Assembly (NCBI GenBank): GCA_029098085.1 | Contig: JAQXNQ010000110.1 | Location: 1 to 24,148, forward strand | DNA: 24,148 nt | From: Oscillospiraceae bacterium | GTDB lineage: Bacteria; Bacillota; Clostridia; Oscillospirales; Ruminococcaceae | Direction of reading: 5' to 3' | Shown: piece after piece, positions 6,779 to 13,941 of the stretch | Position numbering within the stretch: the first letter of the stretch is position 1 | Layout: each line of letters opens with the position of its first letter | Notes under the pieces: model-generated | Database searches by the model: none | Told to the model about the DNA's origin: nothing | What the model saw: only the letters and a program-made list of their open reading frames with translations | Made by a program: the position numbers and the translations under genes

Positions 6779-7351
6779 TTACCGGGGAGTTCTCAGGATC
6801 TGCGCCGCAGCAGAAAGCTGTCTGCAGGTTTCCGCATCCTCGGCAGCGGGCCGGTGGTTGGTGTCATGGAAGGAAATCAGCGGCAGAATTTCACTGACGC
6901 CCATCTGATGCAGCAGCACCCGGGCGGTGGCTGCCGCCCGTTCCATGGAGCCGTCTCCGCCGCCCACCAGTAGGATCATGCCCCGCTTTCCTCCCGACTG
7001 CAGATTCCCTCGGGAAAGCTGCGGCTTTCCCCGGAAGAAGTGAGCACAGAACAGCGTCTGCAGCCGGCTCAGCACTGCCAGCAGCTGGCCTGTAATTTCG
7101 GAAAAGTAAACCGGAGAGGCCAGCACAATGTTGTCGCAGTCCTCGATCCACCGGTATACCTCCGTCATGCCGTCCTGAATGGCGCAGCCATCATGCTCCC
7201 AGCAATAGCGGCAGTCCACACAGGGGCGGATGCTTCCGTCATAGGCCCGCACCATTTTGATCTCTCCGCCCAGCTCTGCCATGAACCGTTCCAGCAGCTG
7301 AGCGGTGTCCCCTTTTGGCCGGGGAGAGCCGTTGAAAATCAGGGTCTTCAT
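6779..7351 (-). CDS. NADPH-dependent FMN reductase-fold / iron-sulfur flavoprotein-like protein
   Basis: A 190-residue flavodoxin-fold protein. FNGSPRPKGDT at the N-terminus is the FMN-phosphate loop of the FMN-reductase family, and SPVYFSEITGQL is the usual second flavin-contact segment. Between them C44-x2-C47-x2-C50-x5-C56 matches the compact cluster motif of iron-sulfur flavoproteins (Isf), which shuttle electrons between ferredoxin-like donors and oxidants or quinone-like compounds in anaerobes. The substrate is unknown. The start at 7351 is set by GAGGAG about seven bases upstream and lies 10 bases after the kinase stop, so it is the third gene of the two-component operon. That is unusual company: kinases of this type normally travel with an ABC transporter. 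Confidence 0.85.
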   Translation of the reverse strand: MKTLIFNGSPRPKGDTAQLLERFMAELGGEIKMVRAYDGSIRPCVDCRYCWEHDGCAIQDGMTEVYRWIEDCDNIVLASPVYFSEITGQLLAVLSRLQTLFCAHFFRGKPQLSRGNLQSGGKRGMILLVGGGDGSMERAAATARVLLHQMGVSEILPLISFHDTNHRPAAEDAETCRQLSAAAQILRTPR

Positions 7352-7361
7352 CTTGTCCTCC

Positions 7362-8354
7362 TCAATCCATGGGCAGCTTTTTCCGCTCCAGGTGCAGCTG
7401 AACCCGGGTACCCTTTCCAACCTGAGACTCAATGGAAATGCCGTGTCCCAGAAGCGCCATGGTCTGACGGCACAGCGCCAGCCCGATGCCGGTGGAACGC
7501 TTGTCCAGCCGCCCGTTCTGACCGGTGTAGCCCCAGTCAAACACCCGGGGCAGATCCTCCGGCAGAATACCGATGCCATTGTCCGCCACTACCAGCGTAT
7601 CCTCTTCCAGAGACAGGGAAACCTCCCCGCCGCTTCGGGTGTATTTGACCGCATTGGTCAGCAGCTGCTCCAGTACAAAGCAAAGTCCCTTCTCATCGGT
7701 CAGCACCATCTGATGAAAGTCCCCCAGATGCACTGCGATTTTCTTGTGAATGAACAGCGGCGCTGTCCGTTTGATGGCTTCCCTGCAGAGCCGCTCCAGC
7801 GGATACGCCTGCAGCAGCAGATCGTCAAAGCCGCTGCCCAGCCGCTGATACTGCAGCGCCATCTCCACATACTGCTCCAGCTTGAGCAGCTCCTGAGACA
7901 GCAGAGCGACGGAAACCGGCTCCTCCTGAAGCAGAAGGCGCATGGCCGCCAGCGGCGTCTTCGCCTGATGAGACCAGCGCAGGTAGTACTGCGACGCGTC
8001 CCGCAGAGCCTGCTCCTTCTGCTGCTCTGCCTCGGTGCAGCGGCGGTTCAGCGTGCGCAGGATGGCCTGATACCGCTCCTCCAGCAAATCCCCCGGCTGC
8101 GGAAGCATCTCCAGCTGCAAAACCATCTCCTGTTCCAGCGCAGCCAGCAGCGCCGCCTTCTTCCGAACTTGACGGTAATCCAGCAGACCCGCGCCAAGGC
8201 TCAATACCGCAATCAGCAGGGCCGTGTATGCAGCGGGCCCCCAGGGAAGCCCGTACAGCCCATATACAGCAAAAAGCAGCGCAAGAATCGTGATCAGCAG
8301 CAGGATGCACCAGCGTCTTGCCTTGAGGTAAGCGAAAAAACAGCCGCTCTTCAT
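7362..8354 (-). CDS. Sensor histidine kinase, BceS/GraS-like intramembrane-sensing type
   Basis: A 330-residue kinase. Two membrane helices (about residues 15-34 and 38-58) are joined by a loop of a few residues, so there is almost no extracellular sensor domain. The phosphoacceptor is His129 in RWSHQAKTPLAAM, the H-box form typical of BceS-like kinases. The ATPase domain has the N-box with Asn234, ADNGIG (G1, about 257-262) and STGIGL (G2, about 287-292). In the known family such kinases cannot sense peptide antibiotics alone and need a BceAB-type transporter as the sensor. None is adjacent here. The gene overlaps the response-regulator stop by four bases (ATGA), showing tight co-translation. 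Confidence 0.92.
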   Translation of the reverse strand: MKSGCFFAYLKARRWCILLLITILALLFAVYGLYGLPWGPAAYTALLIAVLSLGAGLLDYRQVRKKAALLAALEQEMVLQLEMLPQPGDLLEERYQAILRTLNRRCTEAEQQKEQALRDASQYYLRWSHQAKTPLAAMRLLLQEEPVSVALLSQELLKLEQYVEMALQYQRLGSGFDDLLLQAYPLERLCREAIKRTAPLFIHKKIAVHLGDFHQMVLTDEKGLCFVLEQLLTNAVKYTRSGGEVSLSLEEDTLVVADNGIGILPEDLPRVFDWGYTGQNGRLDKRSTGIGLALCRQTMALLGHGISIESQVGKGTRVQLHLERKKLPMD

Positions 8355-9031
8355 GTCCGATCCTCCACCAGATAGCCCATGCCCTTTTTGGTCAGGATGA
8401 AATCCGAAAGGCCCTGATCCGCCAGCTTGCGGCGCAGACGGGTCATATTCACCGTCAGGGTATTGTCATCGATAAAGCTGTCCGTCTCCCAGAGGCGGCT
8501 CATCAGCGCCTCCCGGCTCACCACCTGCCCGCGCCGCTCCATCAGCAGCTGCAGGATCCGAAACTCGTTGCGGCTCAGCTCCAGCCGGTTTCCCCCATAT
8601 ACCAGCTCTGCGCCGCAGAGATCCAGCGCCACATCCCCCACCTCCAGCAGCTCCGGGTCCCCGGCAAAGTCATAGGTTCGCCGCAGCAGGGCCTTGATTT
8701 TGGCCACGGCCAGCTCCATGCGGAAGGGCTTGGGGATGAAGTCATCCGCCCCCATGCTCAGAGCCATGACCTGATTCAGGTCGTCCCCCGCCGAGGACAG
8801 AAAGATGATGGGCGTCTGGCTGATCCGGCGCAGCTCACCGCACCAGTAGTATCCATCGTAAAAGGGCAGCGAGATGTCCAGCAGCACCAGGTGGGGCTGA
8901 AAGGCCCGGAATTCCTCGGTGATCCGGCCGAAGTCCTCCGCCGGATGCACCAGAAAGCCCCATTTTTCCAGCTGCCGCTGCAGGGCGCCGGCGATGGTTT
9001 CATCGTCCTCCACCAGATAGATCCGATACAT
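8351..9031 (-). CDS. OmpR/PhoB-family response regulator, partner of the Bce-like kinase
   Basis: A 226-residue regulator with an N-terminal receiver domain: acidic pocket VEDD (residues 7-10), phosphoacceptor Asp52 in LVLLDISLP, switch region FLSSAGD, and Lys in IPKPF. The C-terminal winged-helix DNA-binding domain includes LSRNEFRILQLL, SREALMSRLWE and TVNMTRLRRKL. It should bind promoters after phosphorylation by the downstream kinase. The start at 9031 is favoured by AGGAG eight bases upstream; upstream in-frame starts would add unrelated residues before the receiver domain. It is the first gene of the operon. The 75 bases before it, up to the aspS terminator, hold no clear promoter. Confidence 0.93.
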   Translation of the reverse strand: MYRIYLVEDDETIAGALQRQLEKWGFLVHPAEDFGRITEEFRAFQPHLVLLDISLPFYDGYYWCGELRRISQTPIIFLSSAGDDLNQVMALSMGADDFIPKPFRMELAVAKIKALLRRTYDFAGDPELLEVGDVALDLCGAELVYGGNRLELSRNEFRILQLLMERRGQVVSREALMSRLWETDSFIDDNTLTVNMTRLRRKLADQGLSDFILTKKGMGYLVEDRT

Positions 9032-9106
9032 GATGGTCACTCCTCTCCTGTTTCCTCTGTAAAAACGAATCAATCACTCCCGCAGATTCAGGCTTCGGGA
9101 TTTCGA

Positions 9107-9145
9107 AAGGGCCTCTGAACCATTTGCTCCGGTTCAGAGGCCCTT
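9107..9145 (-). terminator. Hairpin terminator after aspS
   Basis: A 15-bp perfect stem (9145-9131 with 9121-9107, GGGCCTCTGAACC core) with a 9-base loop lies 10 bases after the aspS stop codon. The following T-run is short (TTTCG), so stopping may be incomplete and some transcripts could continue into the response-regulator operon. Confidence 0.7.
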
Positions 9146-9155
9146 CCGGGATTGC

Positions 9156-10934
9156 TTATTCCGTTTCCAGGCAGGCGATGCTCAGCTCGTCCAGCTGGCT
9201 CTGGTCGATGGGAGCGGGGCAGCCGCTCATCAGCTCGCTGGCGTTCTGCACCTTGGGGAAGGCAATGACATCCCGCAGGTTCTGAGCGCCGCAGAGCAGC
9301 ATGGTCAGCCGGTCCAGACCCAGACCCAGGCCGCCGTGGGGCGGTGCGCCGTACTTGTAGGCATCCACCAGGAAGCCGAACTTGGCCTCAATCTCCTCGG
9401 GGGTCAGGCCCAGAGACTTGAACATCTTCTCCTGCAGCTCGGAGTCGGTGATGCGGATGGAACCGGAGCAGAGCTCGACGCCGTTGAGCACCAGGTCATA
9501 GGCTTTGGCGCGGACAGAACCGGGATCGCTGTCCAGATAAGGCAGACACTCATCCAGCGGCATGGTGAAGGGATGGTGCATGGCCACCCACTTGCCCGCC
9601 TCGTCGTCCCATTCGAAGAAGGGGAATTCGGTGATCCACAGGAAAGCATAGCCCTCGGGGATGATGTCCATCCGCTTGGCGCAGATCTGCCGCAGAGCGC
9701 CCAGCACCGGCAGGGTGACCCGATCCTTATCGGCCACGATCAGCGCCACGTCGCCCCGCTCACAGCCCAGACGGGCCAGCAGAGTACCCAGCTCTTCCTC
9801 GCTGAAGAACTTGGCAAAGGAGCAATTCGGCTTCTCATCCACCCAGCGGACAAAGGCCAGGCCCTTGGCGCCGATGCCTCTGGCGTGCTCGGTGAGCTTG
9901 TCAATCTCCTTGCGGGTATAAACCGAAGCGCCGTTCTTGACGACGATGCCGCGGACAGAACCGCCCGCCTCAATGGCGCCGGTGAAGACACCGAAGCCGC
10001 AGTCCTTCACCAGATCGGACAGGTCGGTGATTTCCATGCCGTAGCGGATGTCGGGCTTGTCGGAGCCATAACGTTCCATGGCGTCCTTATAGGTCAGCCG
10101 GGGCAGAGACTCGGTGATCTCCACATCCATGACTTCCTTCATCAGGTACTTGATGAAGTTCTCGCCCATCTCCATGATGTCCTCCATCTCCACAAAGGAC
10201 ATCTCCAGATCGATCTGGGTGAACTCGGGCTGCCGGTCGGCCCGCAGGTCCTCGTCCCGGAAGCAGCGGGCAAACTGCACATACCGGTCAAAGCCGGCCA
10301 CCATCAGCAGCTGCTTGTAGATCTGAGGGGACTGGGGCAGAGCGTAAAAGCTGCCCTTATGGACACGGGAGGGCACCACATAGTCCCGGGCGCCTTCAGG
10401 GGTGGATTTCATCATCATGGGGGTATCGATCTCGATGAAGCCGTTGTCCGCGAAGAAATCACGGGCTACCTTGGTGATTCTGGCGCGCTTCATCAGGTTT
10501 TCCTGCAGCTGCCGACGCCGCAGATCCAGATACCGGTAGCGGAGACGCAGCTCCTCATTGGTATCGGTCTCATCGGTGATATGGAAGGGCGGGGTCTGAG
10601 CCTTGGCCAGAATCCGCAGCTCGGTGACAAAGATCTCGATCTCGCCGGTGGGAATGTCCGGATTGATGCTCTCCCGGCGGCGGACGGTGCCGCGGGCCAT
10701 CAGAACGTATTCGGAACGAACCTCCTTGGCCTTCTGCATAACAGCACGGTCGGTGCTGTCGTCAAAAATCAGCTGCAGAATGCCGGTGCGGTCCCGCAGG
10801 TCGATGAACACCAGCTCGCCTTTATCCCGCTGTTTGGCGGTAAAGCCGCCGACAACAACCTCTTTGCCGATATCGGCCGTGGTCACCTCGGTGCAGTAGT
10901 GGGTGCGCTTCATGCCGCGCATCAGGTCTGCCAT
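9156..10934 (-). CDS. aspS: Aspartyl-tRNA synthetase
   Basis: A 592-residue class IIb synthetase that charges tRNA-Asp with aspartate. The N-terminal OB fold binds the anticodon (VFIDLRDRTGILQLIF). Motif 1 is in FIEIDTPMMMKSTPEGARD, motif 2 in FRDEDLRADRQPEFTQIDLE, and motif 3 in GLGLGLDRLTMLL. The bacterial GAD insertion lies between motifs 2 and 3. Length is normal for bacteria. ATG 10934 has AGGAG nine bases upstream; a TTG at 10940 is only three bases from it and is rejected. The gene follows hisS by 64 bases, the common Firmicutes hisS-aspS pair. Whether it also charges tRNA-Asn for the GatCAB route cannot be decided from this window. Confidence 0.97.
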   Translation of the reverse strand: MADLMRGMKRTHYCTEVTTADIGKEVVVGGFTAKQRDKGELVFIDLRDRTGILQLIFDDSTDRAVMQKAKEVRSEYVLMARGTVRRRESINPDIPTGEIEIFVTELRILAKAQTPPFHITDETDTNEELRLRYRYLDLRRRQLQENLMKRARITKVARDFFADNGFIEIDTPMMMKSTPEGARDYVVPSRVHKGSFYALPQSPQIYKQLLMVAGFDRYVQFARCFRDEDLRADRQPEFTQIDLEMSFVEMEDIMEMGENFIKYLMKEVMDVEITESLPRLTYKDAMERYGSDKPDIRYGMEITDLSDLVKDCGFGVFTGAIEAGGSVRGIVVKNGASVYTRKEIDKLTEHARGIGAKGLAFVRWVDEKPNCSFAKFFSEEELGTLLARLGCERGDVALIVADKDRVTLPVLGALRQICAKRMDIIPEGYAFLWITEFPFFEWDDEAGKWVAMHHPFTMPLDECLPYLDSDPGSVRAKAYDLVLNGVELCSGSIRITDSELQEKMFKSLGLTPEEIEAKFGFLVDAYKYGAPPHGGLGLGLDRLTMLLCGAQNLRDVIAFPKVQNASELMSGCPAPIDQSQLDELSIACLETE

Positions 10935-10961
10935 AATCAAAAACTCCTTTATTCTTCATCT

Positions 10962-10977
10962 CGCCGGAAAACCGGCG
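10962..10977 (-). other. Small stable hairpin in the hisS-aspS gap
   Basis: CGCCGG and CCGGCG pair across a 4-base loop, with no T-run after it, so it is not a terminator. It could affect processing or stability of the hisS-aspS mRNA. Confidence 0.35.
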
Positions 10978-10998
10978 GTCATCAGCTCATGTAAAAGC

Positions 10999-12327
10999 TC
11001 ACAGCTTATCAAAACCCGGGATGCCGCTGACATCCAGACTGTCGGTGATCCTGCTCAGCTCCACATCATACAGGAACCGGCTGAGGCTTTCCCCGTCCAG
11101 CTCCACCTCGACGGTACTGCCGTCGGCCATATTCCGTACGGAAGCCCTGCCGCTTTCCAGCTCACTGTCTCCCAGCACCATGGAAAAGCGGGCGCCGATC
11201 TTGTCGGCATATTTCATCTGCGCCTTGACGCTGCGGCCTACGATGTCGCATTCCGCAGCGAAGCCCTCGCTCCGGAGATCCGCAGTCAGGCTCATGGCGA
11301 TCACGGAGGCCTCTTCCCCCATGGAAGCGATATAAAGATCGCAGGGGGCAGGTGCCGGCAGCTCGATCTTCTGCGCCTCCAGCACCATCAGCAGCCGCTC
11401 CAGCCCCATGGCAAAGCCGATGCCGGGCTGATCCGGTCCGCCCAGGCTCTTCAGCAGGCCGTCATACCGGCCGCCGCCGCAGATGGTGCTCTGGGCGCCG
11501 ATGTCGCCGGAAATGAACTCGAATACTGTCCGGGTGTAGTAATCCAGTCCGCGGACGATGCGCGGATTGACCGTGTAGTCGATCTGCAGCGCATTCAGAC
11601 GCTTTTTCAGGCTCTCAAAATGAGCGGCGCAGTCCTCACAGAGATAGTCCAGCCCACTGGGAGCATCCTTTGCGATCTCCTGACAGGACGGGCACTTGCA
11701 GTCCAGAATCCGCAGAGGATTCCGTTCCAGACGCTCCTGACAGGTGGGGCAAAGGCCTTCCTTCCGGGCTGAAAAATAATCCTTCAAAGCCCTGTGATAA
11801 TCGGGACGGCAGTGCGGACAGCCGATGGAGTTGATCTCCAGCCGGATCTGCTGCAGGCCCAGATGATCAAAAAAGCCATGGACAAAGCTGATGAGCTCCG
11901 CGTCCGCCGCCGCGGACTGGGAACCGAACACCTCCATGCCCAGCTGATGGAACTCTCTGTACCGCCCGGCCTGGGGCTTTTCCGCCCGGAAGCAGGACAG
12001 CACATAGGACAGCTTCAGCGGCAGCGCTCCGGTGATCAGGCCGCTTTCAATCACCGCCCGGTTGACACCGGCGGTTCCTTCCGGACGCAGCGCCAGCTCC
12101 CGGCCGCCCTGATCCGTAAAGGTGTACATCTCCTTCTGCACCACGTCGGTGGTGTCCCCCACCGACCGGATGAACAATCCTCTGTCCTCAAAGGTGGGAA
12201 CCCGGATCTCCGAAAAGCCGTACAGCGCCGCCATATCCAGAAACTGACGCTCCACAAACTGCCACTTCCAGCTGTCCGACGGCAGTATATCCTGTGTTCC
12301 CTTGATGGATCTGATTTCCAATGCCAC
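10999..12327 (-). CDS. hisS: Histidyl-tRNA synthetase
   Basis: A 442-residue class IIa synthetase. The N-terminus (RSIKGTQDILP) is typical. Motif 2 is FRAEKPQAGRYREFHQLG, the histidine-specific loops include ICGGGRYDGLL and GLDYYTRTVFEF, and motif 3 is GIGFAMGLERL; the C-terminal anticodon-binding domain is complete. The central insertion has several CxxC pairs (CPHC, CPTC, CPSC, CEDC), a cysteine-rich form I associate with clostridial HisRS and which may bind zinc. The start codon is GTG 12327, with GGAGGAG about eight bases upstream. The leader shows no T-box signature (no GGGTGGNACCGCG-like antiterminator). It is co-directional with aspS. Confidence 0.96.
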   Translation of the reverse strand: MALEIRSIKGTQDILPSDSWKWQFVERQFLDMAALYGFSEIRVPTFEDRGLFIRSVGDTTDVVQKEMYTFTDQGGRELALRPEGTAGVNRAVIESGLITGALPLKLSYVLSCFRAEKPQAGRYREFHQLGMEVFGSQSAAADAELISFVHGFFDHLGLQQIRLEINSIGCPHCRPDYHRALKDYFSARKEGLCPTCQERLERNPLRILDCKCPSCQEIAKDAPSGLDYLCEDCAAHFESLKKRLNALQIDYTVNPRIVRGLDYYTRTVFEFISGDIGAQSTICGGGRYDGLLKSLGGPDQPGIGFAMGLERLLMVLEAQKIELPAPAPCDLYIASMGEEASVIAMSLTADLRSEGFAAECDIVGRSVKAQMKYADKIGARFSMVLGDSELESGRASVRNMADGSTVEVELDGESLSRFLYDVELSRITDSLDVSGIPGFDKL

Positions 12328-12405
12328 CTGGCACTCTCCTCCCGGACGGTAAACAGGGGATTCATCTGCCGCCGTCCCCGGAAGATGAAGCGTTTCTTCG
12401 GATGG

Positions 12406-12436
12406 ATTCTACAAAAAGGAATTCACGCTCTTTCAA
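12406..12436 (-). promoter_or_regulatory. Possible promoter for hisS
   Basis: TTGAAA (12436-12431) and TAGAAT (12411-12406) lie 19 bases apart, a longer spacing than ideal. The leader to GTG 12327 then contains a hairpin (GGACGG with CCGTCC) just upstream of the ribosome binding site. The rest of the 211-base gap between hisS and mgsA shows only a 12-bp palindrome (12516-12527). Confidence 0.3.
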
Positions 12437-12538
12437 AATCTGAAAGAAATCACAAAAATTCCCCTATTGTGCAAACGAAGCAAGCCCATCCCCCGGATAA
12501 GCTCACTTCGCATCGATTTCATGAAATTGGTGAAGGCA

Positions 12539-12943
12539 TCAATAGCCCTGATTGACGATGATTCTCCAGTCCAGATCGCCCCGCTCCAGGCCATGGATCA
12601 GCACCTCGGCAGTGGCGATATTGGTGGCCATGGGAATGTTATGGACATCGCAGAGCCGCAGCAGATTCATCTCATTGGCTTCGAGCGATTTAATGGTCAG
12701 GGGATCCCGGAAAAAGAGCAGCAGATCAATCTCATTGCAGGCGATCAGCGAAGCAATCTGCTGGTCGCCGCCCTGGGAGCCGCTGAGAAAGCGCTTGATG
12801 TTCAGGCCCGTGGCCTCGGAAATCTGTTTGCCAGTAGTGCCGGTGGAGCAAAGATTGTGACGGCTAAGGATGCCACAATAGGCTATACAGAACTGTACCA
12901 TCAGTTCTTTTTTGGAATCGTGTGCGATCAGCGCGATGTTCAT
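12539..12943 (-). CDS. mgsA: Methylglyoxal synthase
   Basis: A 134-residue enzyme that turns dihydroxyacetone phosphate into methylglyoxal and phosphate, a bypass of lower glycolysis. Family signatures are all present: AHDSKK (Asp9), STGTTG (phosphate binding), GSQGGDQQI with the catalytic Asp60, FFRDPL and NIPMATNIATAE. Length is slightly shorter than E. coli MgsA, which carries an N-terminal extension. GAGGAGG lies before ATG 12943. It follows minD by 72 bases, matching the position of mgsA at the end of the mre/min cluster in other Clostridia; the minE and rodA genes that often lie between are absent here. Confidence 0.96.
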   Translation of the reverse strand: MNIALIAHDSKKELMVQFCIAYCGILSRHNLCSTGTTGKQISEATGLNIKRFLSGSQGGDQQIASLIACNEIDLLLFFRDPLTIKSLEANEMNLLRLCDVHNIPMATNIATAEVLIHGLERGDLDWRIIVNQGY

Positions 12944-13015
12944 GATTGGCTTCCTCCTCAGGCATTTTATATTTATCTCAGCCGGCGGCGGTTACCCGCA
13001 CCGGTGTTCTGTGAA

Positions 13016-13759
13016 TCACGAAATCAGAAGCGGTATGTATTCTCCGTCCATCCGCCGGACAATGGCGGAACAGACCTGCTGGATTTCACTGCGGGCGCTG
13101 AGCGGCTTTCCGGACGCAGCAGCCAGCTGAACCCCGTGATCCTCCGGCACCACACCAATGAGCTGGGATCCCACGCCGTCGATGACCTCGTCCAGATCCT
13201 GCACGATCTGACGGCGCAGCAGTTTTTTGGAAACCCGGTTGATGATCAGCCGGTGTTGGCTGCAGCCCGCCTCGGTGAGACTCTGCACCAGCTGTCCGCC
13301 GTCCCGGATACAGACCGGATCCGGTGTTGCAGCCACCAGCACCATGTCGGCCGCCGCACGGCTGGCCCGGACACTGAAGCCCAGTCCGGCCGGCATGTCC
13401 AGCAAAATCAGGTCGAAATACGGCCGCAGGCCGCTGACCAGAAGCTGAATATCAGAAAGCTCCATCGGGCCGATCAGAGAAGCTGGCGCCGCAATGGCGA
13501 ATAATCCCGGAGTGGACGGGGCTTCCAGAATGGCGCTGCTGATACTGCAGCGTCCTTCCAGCAGATCGCCCAGATCATACACGATTCCGGTCAGGCCGAG
13601 CATGATATCAATCCCGCGCAAACCTGCGTCGAACTCCACCACCAGCACCTGCTTGCCAAGCTGGGAAGCCGCGGTTCCAAGGCCCACCGCAAGGGTGGAT
13701 TTTCCAACGCCGCCTTTGCCGGACACGATTGCCGCCACCTGTGATTTTCTGGCAGTCAT
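13016..13759 (-). CDS. minD: MinD-like division-site ATPase lacking the membrane-targeting tail
   Basis: A 247-residue ParA/MinD ATPase. The deviant Walker A motif SGKGGVGKST, the VEFDAGLRGIDIMLGL segment (switch I region) and LLDMPAGLG (Walker B) identify it as MinD rather than ParA. MinD normally binds the membrane through a Lys-rich amphipathic helix at the C-terminus and recruits MinC to block off-centre division. This protein stops at VRRMDGEYIPLLIS, just where that helix would begin; usual length is about 260-270. No minC or minE is next to it, though it sits in the usual place between the PBP2 gene and mgsA. GAGGAGG is nine bases before ATG 13759; an upstream ATG at 13810 is less likely. 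It may have its own promoter. Confidence 0.87.
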   Translation of the reverse strand: MTARKSQVAAIVSGKGGVGKSTLAVGLGTAASQLGKQVLVVEFDAGLRGIDIMLGLTGIVYDLGDLLEGRCSISSAILEAPSTPGLFAIAAPASLIGPMELSDIQLLVSGLRPYFDLILLDMPAGLGFSVRASRAAADMVLVAATPDPVCIRDGGQLVQSLTEAGCSQHRLIINRVSKKLLRRQIVQDLDEVIDGVGSQLIGVVPEDHGVQLAAASGKPLSARSEIQQVCSAIVRRMDGEYIPLLIS

Positions 13760-13811
13760 GGATGTCCGCCTCCTCGTTTGCGCAATCAGGCATAATACAT
13801 TATTCAACAAT

Positions 13812-13820
13812 AGTATACCA
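13812..13820 (-). promoter_or_regulatory. Possible extended -10 promoter for minD-mgsA
   Basis: On the minus strand TGGTATACT (13820-13812) is an extended -10 with a poor -35. A short palindrome ATAAT-2 nt-ATTAT (13803-13792) lies at the expected transcription start and could be an operator. The 182-base gap after the PBP2 gene is AT-rich and has no clear terminator, so read-through from mreB is also likely. Confidence 0.4.
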
Positions 13821-13941
13821 CACCGGCAGACAGAATACCAGCGTCTTTTATCATTTTTCCCTAATAACTAAAGCTATTTCCATTTTTTTGGTAATTATCA
13901 CACAGCGTCAGCGCAGACCGTCTCCGTCTTAATTACAACTC

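Noticed and set aside
7305..7648. Upstream extension of the flavoprotein frame to 7579
   Set aside because: The extra residues overlap the kinase gene in another frame and are not flavodoxin-like. The ATG at 7351 has a good ribosome binding site and begins the FMN-binding fold directly.
9032..9106. Possible promoter for the response-regulator operon
   Set aside because: A TTGATT is present on the minus strand, but no -10-like sequence lies 16-18 bases after it. The operon may use read-through past the weak T-run of the aspS terminator.
9336..10994. Open frame of 552 codons on the plus strand opposite aspS
   Set aside because: It is a shadow of aspS, with low-complexity Gly/His/Gln-rich translation and no start signals.
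12467..13504. Open frame of 345 codons on the plus strand opposite mgsA and minD
   Set aside because: Both minus-strand genes are unmistakable and complete; the antisense frame crosses the gap between them without any signal.
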